From Brevibacillus borstelensis (GTDB lineage Bacteria > Bacillota > Bacilli > Brevibacillales > Brevibacillaceae), in contig NZ_RHHO01000032.1 in the NCBI RefSeq assembly GCF_003710865.1, forward strand, positions 1 through 63,765: a DNA stretch of 63,765 bases. Reading direction: 5' to 3'. This document shows, piece by piece, positions 48,287 through 56,950 of this stretch (position 1 is the stretch's first letter; each line of letters starts with the position of its first letter). The notes beneath the pieces are model-generated. The model searched no databases, was not told where the DNA came from, and worked only from the letters and a program-made list of their open reading frames with translations. The position numbers were made by a program, and so were the translations under genes.

Positions 48287-50109
48287 CGCAATGCCTCCTC
48301 CTTATTGGCGGGCAGCACCACAGTGAACTGCACGCCCATGTCCACATTGCGGGCGAAAATTTGCCCGCCGTACGCCTGCACGATCCGTTGCGATATGGCA
48401 AGGCCGAGCCCGGTTCCCGACTTTTTGGTCGTAAAAAACGGCTCAAACACGGTCAACAGATGCTCTTCCGCGATAGGCGGTCCTTCGTTGGTGATCTGAA
48501 TGCAAACATGTCCATCCACTGCCTCTGTCTCCACCAGCAGCAGTCCCCCGTCCCTCAATGCTTGCAGGGCATTGATCAAAATATTGAGAAATACCTGCTT
48601 GAGCAGCTCGGGTGAAGCCAGAACAGTTGCAGGCGCATCCCGATACACCTTTTGCAAGAAGACTCCTTGGCTGACGGCGCGGCGCTCGATGAGCAGCAGC
48701 GTCTGATCGAGCACCTCTCCGACACGCGAGGGCACATGATGCTCTTCATTGGGCCGGGAAAAGAGCAGCAGCTCATCGGCAAACCGATTCAGCCGTTCCA
48801 CCTCGTCGACGATGATCCCCGTGTATTCCCGACTGTCATGCCCAGCAGGCAGCTCCTCCTCGATGATTTGCGCAAAAGCCTTGATCGAGGTGAGCGGGTT
48901 GCGGACTTCATGAGCAATGCTGGCCGCCAGCTCCCCGATCACCGCCAGCCTTTTGGCCTGAGCCAGACTCGACTCCATCCGTTTCCATTCGGTTCGGTCA
49001 TCCATCACAATGATCGCGCCAAGCACCTGCTCCATCGGACTCTTCCAGATAAACGTGCCGATTTTTACGAACAGTCTGGCTCTGCCCGCGCCCCGAGGGC
49101 TCCATTCCGCATCCCGTGTCGTTTTTCCCTCGCCAAGCGCATCGGACAGCGCTTTCAAAATCTCCTCTTCTCCGCGAAACACATCCTCGTAGTCCCGGCC
49201 CATCGCCTGTTCCAGACTGACCCCTGTAATGCGGGTCGCCGCTTCATTCCATGCCGTGACGCGGCCGCGGTGGTCCAGTGCGATGACACCGCTCTCCATG
49301 CTGTGAATGATCGTTTCCGTATGGCTGCGGCTCGCCTGCAGGTCGCCTGCCATTTTGTTGATCGCCTCGAATATCTCGCCCGGTTCGCCCTTCGCCGGTT
49401 TCATCCGAAAGGAAAGGTCGAGACTGAGCCGCCGCAAGCCTTCTTTGATTTCCTGCAAAATAATCTCGCCTCTGTGTATCATCAGTCCGCTGGCTACGGC
49501 TGCAATCACACAGCCAATCCCTACGATGGAGTAGATGCCTTGGCGCATTCCGGCGAGCTGTATATCAATGCTTTGCATCAGTTCATTTGCCCATGCGTAG
49601 CCGATCACCTCTCCGTTCCGTTCGATCGGATACATCGCATTCATAATTTCGCCGCGCACCTGCGGACCGATGACAACATCGGCTGACCGCCGGCTCATCA
49701 CCTGTCTTCCCGGATGATCCGGCGCGATGGGCATGCCCACATGCTGGCCCATTTCCCGGCTGGGGCCGTATGTAATGATCGCGTCCAGCCGCCTCGCATA
49801 ATAGCCGACACCGATGCCCGGATGAGCGGTTGCGATCTGATCGGTTAGCTGCTCAAGCTTCCGGTTCAGCGCTGCGATCTGCTGCTCGCGCGAGGCGTTC
49901 TGCAGCCCCTCTTCACGCAATACGTTTTCAAAATCTTGCGACAGGGCAAAATCAAGCTGCTCTGTGATCGCCAGCAGCTTTTTCTCCTTCTCCTGCAAGA
50001 GCGCCTGCTCCGCCGCTTTCAACAGCACAACTCCTGTCACGATGATGGGCAGAACGGTAACGGCGATGACGGACACGATAAAGCGGATGCGGTACACATA
50101 TGACTTCAC
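48283..50109 (-). CDS. PAS sensor histidine kinase (AtoS-like)
   Basis: A 608-residue membrane kinase. Helix 1 (about residues 9-31) and helix 2 (about 195-215) flank an extracytoplasmic Cache-like sensor with a long helix and an IGVGYYARRLDAIITYGP core. HAMP and PAS domains follow. The H-box is SIAHEVRNPLTSIKAF, and the HATPase shows NILINALQAL and GTGLGLAIS. It starts at a GTG (50109) behind GGAAGG. The extracellular ligand is plausibly a short-chain acid carried by the AtoE-like transporter. Confidence 0.9.
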   Translation of the reverse strand: MKSYVYRIRFIVSVIAVTVLPIIVTGVVLLKAAEQALLQEKEKKLLAITEQLDFALSQDFENVLREEGLQNASREQQIAALNRKLEQLTDQIATAHPGIGVGYYARRLDAIITYGPSREMGQHVGMPIAPDHPGRQVMSRRSADVVIGPQVRGEIMNAMYPIERNGEVIGYAWANELMQSIDIQLAGMRQGIYSIVGIGCVIAAVASGLMIHRGEIILQEIKEGLRRLSLDLSFRMKPAKGEPGEIFEAINKMAGDLQASRSHTETIIHSMESGVIALDHRGRVTAWNEAATRITGVSLEQAMGRDYEDVFRGEEEILKALSDALGEGKTTRDAEWSPRGAGRARLFVKIGTFIWKSPMEQVLGAIIVMDDRTEWKRMESSLAQAKRLAVIGELAASIAHEVRNPLTSIKAFAQIIEEELPAGHDSREYTGIIVDEVERLNRFADELLLFSRPNEEHHVPSRVGEVLDQTLLLIERRAVSQGVFLQKVYRDAPATVLASPELLKQVFLNILINALQALRDGGLLLVETEAVDGHVCIQITNEGPPIAEEHLLTVFEPFFTTKKSGTGLGLAISQRIVQAYGGQIFARNVDMGVQFTVVLPANKEEALR

Positions 50110-50203
50110 AATAACCTTCCCGTCCCTCTCTTTTTGTCCCTCTCTATGGTATTCTATCATACAGAAGTTTCGAGAACGTTTTGCAAGGAAAGGAGCAACA
50201 GCC

Positions 50204-50674
50204 ATGACACATGTCCTATTTGTTTGCCTGGGCAACATCTGCCGCTCTCCGATGGCCGAAGCCGTTTTTCGCCATATGGTCGCGTCGGAAGGGATGAGCG
50301 GCCAGATCTCCATCGACTCGGCGGGTATCGGGGGCTGGCACGCAGGCGAGCCACCCCACAGCGGTACGCGCAAGGTTCTGTCCGGGAAAGGAATCGCCCA
50401 CGAAAGCCTGAAAGCTCGTCAGATCACCCAAGACGACTTTTCCACCTTTGACTACATCGTCTGCATGGATGAAGAAAATCTGGCCGCTCTAAAGCGGATG
50501 GCCCCTCCAGGAGTGCATGTCCACCGCTTGATGGACTTTGCCGCACATTTGCCGGAGAGAGACGTCGAGGACCCGTATTATACCGGACGGTTTGAGTATG
50601 TATATCAGCTAGTGGAAGCTGGATGCCGGGGGTTATTGGAGGAAATCAAAAAGAGCGAAACCCCGGCTAAGTGA
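50204..50674 (+). CDS. Low-molecular-weight protein-tyrosine phosphatase
   Basis: A 156-residue cytosolic phosphatase. The P-loop is CLGNICRS (nucleophile Cys8, Arg14) and the general-acid loop is DVEDPYY. It resembles B. subtilis YfkJ. ATG 50204 follows AAAGGAG. It is divergent from the sensor kinase. Confidence 0.92.
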   Translation: MTHVLFVCLGNICRSPMAEAVFRHMVASEGMSGQISIDSAGIGGWHAGEPPHSGTRKVLSGKGIAHESLKARQITQDDFSTFDYIVCMDEENLAALKRMAPPGVHVHRLMDFAAHLPERDVEDPYYTGRFEYVYQLVEAGCRGLLEEIKKSETPAK

Positions 50675-50768
50675 GAGATTTCACTTGGCATAGGTATCGC
50701 TTCTTGTCTATAATCATGTGGTAAATCCTGTAGCTTCAAGGCTGTTTTTCGGGAGTGGAGTGTTACAG

Positions 50769-51104
50769 ATGAAAAGAGTCTTTTTGGAAGCTGCTTTTTT
50801 TCTGGCGCTGCCTCTCCTCGTGTGGTCTTACGGCAGGCCTGTCCTCGGGGACTACAGCGCGATTCTCTTGTCAGGGCTGCCAGGCTTTTGCTATGGCCTT
50901 TACGTGCTGTTCAAAGACCGGCGCTTCACGTTTACGGGTGTCTTTTTGCTCGCGACACTGCTTATCCCCCGTTTCCTCGACCTACTTTCCGATTCCCCTG
51001 AATGGCTGCTGCGGAACAATATATACACCGATGCAGCACTCGGCCTGTTCTTTTTTCTGTCGATTGCAGTAAAAAGAACCCGCCGCTATGCTCTTTTCTG
51101 TTGA
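50769..51104 (+). pseudogene. VC0807-family membrane protein, N-terminal part (frameshifted)
   Basis: A 111-codon reading frame with three hydrophobic helices, beginning MKRVFLEAAFFLALPLLVWSYG behind GGGAGTGGAG. It stops at KRTRRYALFC. The family continues in the adjacent frame from 51088, and a single-base change in the short CTCTTTTC run would join the two into a normal protein of about 210 residues. It is either a degenerating gene, a sequencing error or, less likely, programmed frameshifting. Confidence 0.7.
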
Positions 51105-51408
51105 TGTCGCTGCTTCCATAGGCTATCCCGTTCAGAGCAGCCTGCGGTTATTTCGACACCCGGAGGCATATCGCTGGTTTTTGTTGCTTACCTTCCTTAT
51201 GGGACTACCGGTCTTTGTCAAAGCCGGGATCCGGGCGCTGCTCATCAGCCGGTTCGGCATCGAGGGCTACGGCGTGTACCTATCGGCGCTATCCCTCGGA
51301 AGCTGGCTGACCTACGGCATCATCTTGGCCGCTTACGGATACATTTTCCGCAAGCATATCTATCCATTGGCTGAACGGCTGGAGAAGGAAGGCTACTTCA
51401 GCGGCTAA
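51088..51408 (+). pseudogene. VC0807-family membrane protein, C-terminal part (frameshifted)
   Basis: A 106-codon frame beginning MLFSVDVAASIGYPVQ and carrying the family's C-terminal half: EAYRWFLLLTFLMGLP, LLISRFGIEGYGVYL and two further helices, ending IFRKHIYPLAERLEKEGYFSG. It overlaps the N-terminal part by 17 nt in the +1 frame. No ribosome site precedes its ATG. Confidence 0.7.
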
Positions 51409-51720
51409 CCCCGTCATTTCTTCCTCTGAAACACCATCTAAAACAACGTCCAGGTCTTGAGCTCCAGACATCACATTTACGAGCGGCTTCAGATTGCGAA
51501 ATGCCTCCATGTAACGGATTAAATCTGTACCCTGTGTCAGTAAAAGGAATGCGTACTGCTTCTTTCTCCCGATCATATCAGGACCGGCAGTGCATATATT
51601 GATCCAATACGGGCTTCTGGCCTTTTTTGATCTTTTCCATCTCTTCCATCGAGGAGATCAAGCTGTCAGCCTGTCATACATGACCTCACCGCCTTCCTCA
51701 ATGCACAAGTAAAATTGTAT
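51409..51720 (-). pseudogene. Possible degraded minus-strand gene
   Basis: Three short minus-strand frames in series look coding-like. MYDRLTA follows GGTGAGG. Next comes MEEMEKIKKGQKPVLDQYMH. Then MIGRKKQYAFLLLTQGTDL leads into an acidic DLDVVLDGVSEEEMTG stretch overlapping the VC0807 gene. Each is interrupted by stops or frame changes. No family recognised; may be chance. Confidence 0.3.
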
Positions 51721-51766
51721 GATATTTTCCCTATGCACGAACATAATGGACGTCATTTTCCAAGTA

Positions 51767-51795
51767 TTGCAACTGGAACGAAAATCTGTTAGAAT
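51767..51795 (+). promoter_or_regulatory. Sigma-A promoter of the mph leader
   Basis: TTGCAA (51767-51772), 17-nt spacer, TAGAAT (51790-51795). The start near 51802 gives a leader of about 570 nt. Confidence 0.75.
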
Positions 51796-51826
51796 TAAAC
51801 AATCTTACAGGAACGGAGGGTTACGT

Positions 51827-51868
51827 GTGTTAGACCATTTTTCCCGCTTGCGAACTTTGCGCCACTAA
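51827..51868 (+). CDS. 13-residue leader peptide MLDHFSRLRTLRH
   Basis: A GTG start lies seven nt after GGAGG, close behind a good promoter. The peptide contains Arg7-Leu8-Arg9, the '+X+' motif at which macrolide-bound ribosomes stall, at nearly the same position as in ErmD leader peptides (Met-Arg-Leu-Arg). It precedes a macrolide phosphotransferase gene, so drug-dependent stalling as an induction signal is likely. An alternative GTG two bases earlier would read only two codons. Confidence 0.7.
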   Translation: MLDHFSRLRTLRH

Positions 51869-51892
51869 AAAATCATAGTGCTCAAAGGCTCT

Positions 51893-51900
51893 GCCTGTGT
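51893..51900 (+). promoter_or_regulatory. Candidate antiterminator segment GCCTGTGT
   Basis: GCCTGTGT lies within the loop of the nested leader structure and is perfectly complementary to ACACAGGC (52265-52272), the 5' arm of the terminator upstream of mph. Pairing would prevent the terminator. Confidence 0.5.
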
Positions 51901-51939
51901 GCAGGGTAATCGGGATTGGTCTGCCTATTTTTCGTAACC

Positions 51940-52373
51940 TAATCTAACTAAGTTGCAAAATGAGATGGCCTTGCAGCCTCCTCTTTGTACTCATTGTTTC
52001 TACACGCATGATCGAATAATTGAACAATTCCAGGTTTTGGTCTTGAAGGCCGCTTTGTGTCCTCATCGCTTTTTTGCACCTCGCATCGCAGTAGGGATGG
52101 TGTGGACGTCAGAGGAATCGTGCCTGTCAACATACCGCACTTGTCGGTGGTTACTGTTCATTTCATTTGATCTCGGCCAATCAGTCAGCCGTCAGGAGTG
52201 TTTTTCGCTTTCCGTAAACAAGCGACTCCTCCTGCAGCTGTCCCATCCCTTCCGATTATCCCAAACACAGGCAGCAGCAGCCTGTGTTTTTTCGTTTTGG
52301 CGCAGTTCTCGGGCAGCCAAGAGAGCAAGTTTTACTGCCAGACAAGAGCAAAATAAAAGGAGGACTCGCCCTT
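51940..52373 (+). other. Remainder of the mph leader, non-coding
   Basis: No convincing gene. It holds an AGGAGT-(CGCTT...AAGCG)-ACTCCT hairpin (about 52197-52230), whose TCCTCCT (52227-52233) could pair with the mph ribosome site AGGAGGA (52358-52364). It also holds the terminator at 52263-52295. Confidence 0.5.
52263..52295 (+). terminator. Leader terminator upstream of mph
   Basis: AAACACAGGC / GCCTGTGTTT, a 10-bp perfect stem with a 7-nt loop, then a T-tract. It lies 80 nt before the mph ATG and inside its transcript. Confidence 0.8.
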
Positions 52374-53312
52374 ATGAACCCCATTCAACCAACAAATCAT
52401 GAAACAGTTGTCGCTGATATGCTGCGTATCGCCAAAAACAACGGTCTTCGGATTGATCCGAGTCGCGTAGAGATCAATGAGTCCGGCATGGACTTTCAAG
52501 TCGCATTCGTAACCGATGAAGACGGCAAGCCTTGGGTTTTACGCAAGCCAAGACGGCCCGACGTAATGGACAGAGCGGATAATGAATACAAGGTTCTGCA
52601 GCTACTCCAACGTCATCTGGCTGTTGCCGTTCCGAACTGGCGTGTATACACGTCTGAGCTGATCGCCTATCCGTTGCTGGAGGGAACTCCCGCTGCCACG
52701 GTAGATCCGGTGTCCAATGGATACGCTTGGAAAATGGAGCACGACCCGCTGCCCGCCGCTTTTGTCAGCTCTCTGGCCCAGGCACTCGCCACCCTGCATG
52801 GGGTTGACCATGATCTGGCGGCTTCTGCCGGTATCCGCGTGAAGAGTCCAGCCGAAGCACGAGAGACCTTCGCTAAAAATATGGATGACATCAAGCGCAA
52901 GATCGGAGTGTCTGATACGCTGTGGGACAGGTGGCAAAGATGGATAGCTGACGATAGCTACTGGCCTCAGCATTCCGCGCTGGTTCATGGCGACCTGCAC
53001 CCGCCGCACATTCTGATAAACGAGGGTAATCAGGTGACGGGACTTCTGGATTGGACAGAAGCAGAAGTGACGAACCCCGGAACGGATTTCACCATTTATT
53101 ACGCGCTGTTTGGAGAAAGCGGACTTGATGTCTTGTTGAACCAGTACCAGGCTTTTGGCGGCCGAGTGTGGCCCCGCATGCGCGAGCATATCGCCGAGCA
53201 ATGGGCCGCCTATCCGGTACTGATCGGCATGTTCGCCTTGCACACGGGCAAAGAAGAACACATGGAGATGGCTCAGGGAGCGCTTGGTCTGCTCGAACAA
53301 AAACAAGAGTAA
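52374..53312 (+). CDS. mph: Macrolide 2'-phosphotransferase (Mph family)
   Basis: A 312-residue aminoglycoside/macrolide-phosphotransferase-fold kinase that would inactivate macrolides by phosphorylating the desosamine 2'-hydroxyl. The catalytic loop is LVHGDLHPPHILI, the metal-binding motif is GLLDWTEAEV, and the N-lobe shows DFQVAFVTDEDGKPWVLRKP. These match Mph(B)-like enzymes in motif and length. ATG 52374 follows AAAGGAGGA. A long leader with stalling peptide and terminator suggests induction by macrolides. Confidence 0.88.
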   Translation: MNPIQPTNHETVVADMLRIAKNNGLRIDPSRVEINESGMDFQVAFVTDEDGKPWVLRKPRRPDVMDRADNEYKVLQLLQRHLAVAVPNWRVYTSELIAYPLLEGTPAATVDPVSNGYAWKMEHDPLPAAFVSSLAQALATLHGVDHDLAASAGIRVKSPAEARETFAKNMDDIKRKIGVSDTLWDRWQRWIADDSYWPQHSALVHGDLHPPHILINEGNQVTGLLDWTEAEVTNPGTDFTIYYALFGESGLDVLLNQYQAFGGRVWPRMREHIAEQWAAYPVLIGMFALHTGKEEHMEMAQGALGLLEQKQE

Positions 53313-53369
53313 CCTCACTCGAGAGAGAAGCTCTTTCCAGATTGGTACTGAAGACAAAGAGGATTATAA

Positions 53370-53416
53370 ACAAAGAGACAAAGACCGTTCCCTGCGATCT
53401 TTGTCTCTTTCTCTTT
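53370..53416 (+). terminator. Terminator of mph
   Basis: Perfect 13-bp stem AAAGAGACAAAGA / TCTTTGTCTCTTT followed by CTCTTTTG. Just beyond it three imperfect 15-16-bp units of TCTTTTGTGCCAA type occur in tandem (53410-53455). Confidence 0.85.
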
Positions 53417-53490
53417 TGTGTCAACCTCTTTTGTACCAAAATCTTTTGTGCCAAGGCAGAATCTCTTCAGCCAAACCCCTGGCTCTTTGC

Positions 53491-54312
53491 TTATATCGCC
53501 ACGGTTTCGCTTCCGGCAAATACGCTCAGCCAGCTGCTCGTTCTCCCGACCAGCCGCTGGTAGGCGTCTTGCGCCGAAAAAGTATGATCCCCCCGTACGA
53601 TAATCTCCGTCTCGCAGTGTCCGCTCTTGCGGAGACGAAATTCGCGTTCATAGTGAAAGAGAGAGTCCAGCGGGATGACTTCGTCCCTGTTTCCGTGAAG
53701 CAGCAGGACATCACCGTCAAATTGACCCGCTTGCTGCAACGGGTCGTAGGCATGGAGCGACTGGAAGAATGTCTCCTGCAAGGAGTACCCCCGGTGATCT
53801 GTCCGGCCGTATTGCACAGCCTCCTCGTACCCTTGCTCGCCCACAATCCGCACAATATCCTCAAACGGACGCGGGACAGGGGCCCAGAGGATCAATCCAT
53901 CTACGCTCTGTTCCAATGATGCTGTGATGACAGAAACGGCTCCGCCCAAACTGTGTCCCAGCAGAATAACTCTGCGGGCAGCACGGCCCTGCTCACGGCA
54001 GCGTACATAAGCAAGCACCTCACGAGTCTGTCTGACCAAAAGCTCCAGTCCTCCGGCACCGTAATCTCCTTCGCTTTCCCCGCATCCGCCGTAGTCAAAT
54101 CGGACCACTGTCAGACCAGACACTGCCAGATCGCGGGCCGCTTTGACGAAGAGCCGGTCCACCCCAATCCGGTTGCCCACAAATCCGTGACATATCAACA
54201 ATGTTGTATCAGCAAGGCTGTCGACTTTCCGTACCAGCTCAGGCTCATGAATAGTGGCAGCCAGCTCATATTGGTCAAAAGGAATCCGAACCGACCGTTC
54301 TACATATCTCAC
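53491..54312 (-). CDS. Alpha/beta hydrolase (serine esterase type)
   Basis: A 273-residue alpha/beta hydrolase. The oxyanion region is LLICHGFVGNR and the nucleophile elbow GHSLGG. A likely acid residue is in HGNRDEVIP and the catalytic His in RGDHTFS. It starts at a GTG (54312) behind GGGGGAG. It resembles cinnamoyl-ester-hydrolase/YtmA-like enzymes; substrate unknown. Confidence 0.85.
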   Translation of the reverse strand: MRYVERSVRIPFDQYELAATIHEPELVRKVDSLADTTLLICHGFVGNRIGVDRLFVKAARDLAVSGLTVVRFDYGGCGESEGDYGAGGLELLVRQTREVLAYVRCREQGRAARRVILLGHSLGGAVSVITASLEQSVDGLILWAPVPRPFEDIVRIVGEQGYEEAVQYGRTDHRGYSLQETFFQSLHAYDPLQQAGQFDGDVLLLHGNRDEVIPLDSLFHYEREFRLRKSGHCETEIIVRGDHTFSAQDAYQRLVGRTSSWLSVFAGSETVAI

Positions 54313-54429
54313 CTGAACTCCCCCTCTTTATTAAAAGTATTCCGATTAATTTACTTTGTTATACATCTGTATTATTCCTTTTTCCTCTTTGATTGTCAAG
54401 GCTTCCTGCCTGGTCAGCCAAGCCCTTCA

Positions 54430-54470
54430 AGAAAAAAGAACAGCGGCGAAAAACCGCTGTCCTTTAGCCA
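54430..54470 (-). terminator. Terminator of motAB
   Basis: Minus strand ACAGCGG / CCGCTGT stem with TTTTTTC following. Confidence 0.8.
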
Positions 54471-54489
54471 GTTGGTCTTTTGTTTTCAT

Positions 54490-55308
54490 CTACTCGGTCG
54501 CCGGCGGAGGGCTGCTCTTTGGCGGCGATGCCAGATCACGCAGGATCGCCACCTCAACACGCCTGTTTTTCGCTCTTCCCTCCGGTGTCGCATTGGATGC
54601 CACCGGATGGTACTCGCCCATTCCCGTCGCGCTGAACTTGGACGGGTCCAAATTGCTGTTTTCGAGCAGGACCTTCAAAAAGTTGACGGAGCGCTTCACG
54701 CTGAGATCCCAGTTGGACGGAAATTCGGCACGATGGATCGGAACGTTGTCCGTATGGCCGGTAACCGTCACCTTTTTCGGATGCGGCACCAGCATGGAAG
54801 CCATCTCTGCGGCCAATTTGCGGGCCTCCGGCTTGAGGTCTGCTTTTCCGGAATCGAACAGGGCATTGTCCAAAATCGTAATCAGCAGGCCTTCGTCCGT
54901 CAGCTGAGTCTGCAGCTTGTCTCCCAGATTGTTTGCCTTGATGTAGTCTTCCATGCGCTGCTGAAGCTTCTTCAGATCCTCCGTCTCTTTGCGGATGGCC
55001 TCTTCCATCTTCTTTTCTTCCTCGGTCTTTTCCTTGTCGTCCGTCTCCTTGCCCATATGCAAGGTCTGCTGGGGCAGCGACGGGTCGAGCGGCACGGGGC
55101 TCGGCTGGTTAAACACGCCGATCCCGCCATTCAGCGCCACATCAAAGGAACGAACCATTTGGTCGAATTTTTTCGCGTCCATCTTGCTGGAGGCAAACAA
55201 TACGATAAACAGGGCCAGCAGCAAGGTCAGCAGGTCCGCGTAAGGAATCAGCCAGGATTCATCCGTGTGCTCTTCATGATTGCCGTGACGTTTGGAATGC
55301 TTAGCCAT
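54490..55308 (-). CDS. motB: Flagellar motor stator protein MotB
   Basis: A 272-residue stator subunit. One helix with the proton-carrying Asp25 (PYADLLTLLLALFIVLFASS), a charged plug and linker (about 60-130) and a C-terminal OmpA-type peptidoglycan-binding domain (VTVTGHTDNVPI, NWDLSVKRS) are present. It overlaps motA by 8 bp. A Pro-rich tail (SPPKSSPPP) closes it. Confidence 0.94.
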   Translation of the reverse strand: MAKHSKRHGNHEEHTDESWLIPYADLLTLLLALFIVLFASSKMDAKKFDQMVRSFDVALNGGIGVFNQPSPVPLDPSLPQQTLHMGKETDDKEKTEEEKKMEEAIRKETEDLKKLQQRMEDYIKANNLGDKLQTQLTDEGLLITILDNALFDSGKADLKPEARKLAAEMASMLVPHPKKVTVTGHTDNVPIHRAEFPSNWDLSVKRSVNFLKVLLENSNLDPSKFSATGMGEYHPVASNATPEGRAKNRRVEVAILRDLASPPKSSPPPATE

Positions 55309-56104
55309 TTACTGCGGCCTCCTCCTCCTTCTTCTCCTCCTTCACTGCTGCACGTTCCTGCAAAGGAATGTAGACAAGGAGCTTCTGCTCGATAGCCGCA
55401 GGGGAAACACCCGCTTGAATGGAAAGGAGTCCTTCCACCATAATTTTTTTGATCTCGATCTCGCGCTTGGATTTGCGCTTCAGCTTGGTCGCGAACGGGT
55501 GCCACAAAACGTACCCGGTGAAAATCCCCAGCAGCGTCGCCACGAATGCCGCCGCAATCGACACGCCGAGAGCATCGATATCGCTCAGGTTCCCCAGGGC
55601 GGCGATCAAGCCGACTACCGCACCCAATACCCCGAGCGTCGGCGCGTAGCTTCCCGCCTGGCTGAAGATCAGTGCGCCGGACTGGTGCCGCTCTTCGATG
55701 GCGTAAATCTCTTCATTCAAGACGTCCCGGACAAACTCCGGCTCTCCGCCGTCGATGATCATTTTCATGCCGTTTTTCAGAAACGGGTCCTCGATCTCGT
55801 CCGAGGTGTTTTCCAGCGCCAGCAGGCCTTCGCGGCGAGCGATGGAAGCCCAGTTCATAAACTGGTCGATCAGCTCCCGCTTGGACGGCAGCTTCTGTTC
55901 GGTGAACAAAATTTTGAAGAGTGCAGGAATCCGTTTGATTTCCGAAAGGGGAAACGCGTTCATCAGAGCCGCAACCGTACCGACGATAATAATCATGAAG
56001 GCTGCCGGATTCAGCAAGGCACTCGGACTCGCGTGTTTCAAGATCATCCCGACGACAACTGCAATAATCCCTAATACAATACCGAGCAAGGTCGATTTTT
56101 CCAT
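55301..56104 (-). CDS. motA: Flagellar motor stator protein MotA
   Basis: A 267-residue stator subunit with four helices: two near the N-terminus (residues 5-50), then a cytoplasmic torque-generating domain and two helices in GSYAPTLGVLGAVVGLIAAL and IAAAFVATLLGIFTGYVLW. ATG 56104 follows GGGAGTG. Only the stator pair is here; no other flagellar genes are in the window apart from an MCP and a PilZ protein. Confidence 0.94.
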   Translation of the reverse strand: MEKSTLLGIVLGIIAVVVGMILKHASPSALLNPAAFMIIIVGTVAALMNAFPLSEIKRIPALFKILFTEQKLPSKRELIDQFMNWASIARREGLLALENTSDEIEDPFLKNGMKMIIDGGEPEFVRDVLNEEIYAIEERHQSGALIFSQAGSYAPTLGVLGAVVGLIAALGNLSDIDALGVSIAAAFVATLLGIFTGYVLWHPFATKLKRKSKREIEIKKIMVEGLLSIQAGVSPAAIEQKLLVYIPLQERAAVKEEKKEEEAAVNG

Positions 56105-56218
56105 TGTGACACTCCCTAACTACCGTGTTCGAAAAATATCTCTATATATGGTTTCGGTAATTCTGCCGTCGGTTGTGAGAGAAAGTTGCGGAAAATCGGG
56201 ACAGTTTTGTGAAAAACC

Positions 56219-56950
56219 TCATCCAAACCATCTGATCAGGCAAATCATCACGAGCAGTCCGACGATAAAAGAAAAGGTAGCGGAGCGCTCATGGCCGTCT
56301 CCGTGGCTTTCGGGAATCAGTTCCTTGTACACGATAAACAGCATCGCTCCGGCCGCAAACGCCAGTCCGTAAGACACCAATCCCTCTACGAAGGACGTCA
56401 GGTAATACCCGGCAAACGAAGACACAATCTCGACTGATCCCGTCAGAGTCGCGAGCAAAAAGGCTTTAAAGCGGCTGACCCGCTGATTGATCAAAAACAA
56501 GGCTACGAGGAAGCCCTCCGGCGCATTCTGGACGCCGATGGCAAAGGCGATCAGGCCGCCCAGGCCGCTCTGTTCGGATGAATAACTGACGCCGACGGAG
56601 AGTCCCTCCGGAATGTTATGCAGCGTAATGGCCGACAAAATGAGCAATGACTGCGAGTCCATCGAGATATTCGCCCGCGTGTGTTCGAGATCGATGTGCG
56701 GAATGACGCTCTCAAGCAGCGTCAAGAGGATGGTTCCCGTCAACACCCCGAGACAGACGACGATCAAGCGTTCATTTGCCAATGCCTGCGGGATCAGGCT
56801 GAACGTAGAAGCAGCCATCATGATTCCGGCTGTAAACGCCAATAAAATATCCCGCCAGCGATGGGTAACCTGTTTAAAGAAAAGAATGGGAAGAGCGCCT
56901 GCTCCCGTTGCCAATGCAGATAATAAACTGCCCACTACCAGTTGTTCCAT
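56219..56950 (-). CDS. ZIP family divalent-metal transporter
   Basis: A 243-residue, eight-helix ZIP protein. The metal-site helices carry ITLHNIPEGLSVGV and GVQNAPEGFLVAL, the paired H-N-x-P-E-G type motifs, and YKELIPESHGDGHE. It would import Zn2+ or Fe2+. ATG 56950 follows GGGGGT. An FhuF-like reductase gene lies upstream on the same strand, 217 bp away. Confidence 0.9.
   Translation of the reverse strand: MEQLVVGSLLSALATGAGALPILFFKQVTHRWRDILLAFTAGIMMAASTFSLIPQALANERLIVVCLGVLTGTILLTLLESVIPHIDLEHTRANISMDSQSLLILSAITLHNIPEGLSVGVSYSSEQSGLGGLIAFAIGVQNAPEGFLVALFLINQRVSRFKAFLLATLTGSVEIVSSFAGYYLTSFVEGLVSYGLAFAAGAMLFIVYKELIPESHGDGHERSATFSFIVGLLVMICLIRWFG

Larger units (their letters stand above)
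51819..51939 (+). promoter_or_regulatory. Nested leader structure around the mph leader peptide
   Basis: Three nested helices can form: GGTTACG with CGTAACC (51819-51825 / 51933-51939), AGACCA with TGGTCT (51832-51837 / 51917-51922) and CCCG with CGGG (51843-51846 / 51911-51914). The left arms lie in the leader-peptide ribosome site and coding sequence, so a stalled ribosome would open them. Confidence 0.6.

Noticed and set aside
47294..48499. 401-codon plus-strand frame across the AtoC-like regulator
   Set aside because: Shadow of a GC-rich conserved gene.
51953..52402. 149-codon frame in the mph leader
   Set aside because: No ribosome site, no recognisable domain, Cys- and Ser-rich random composition, and it runs through the leader terminator into the mph start.
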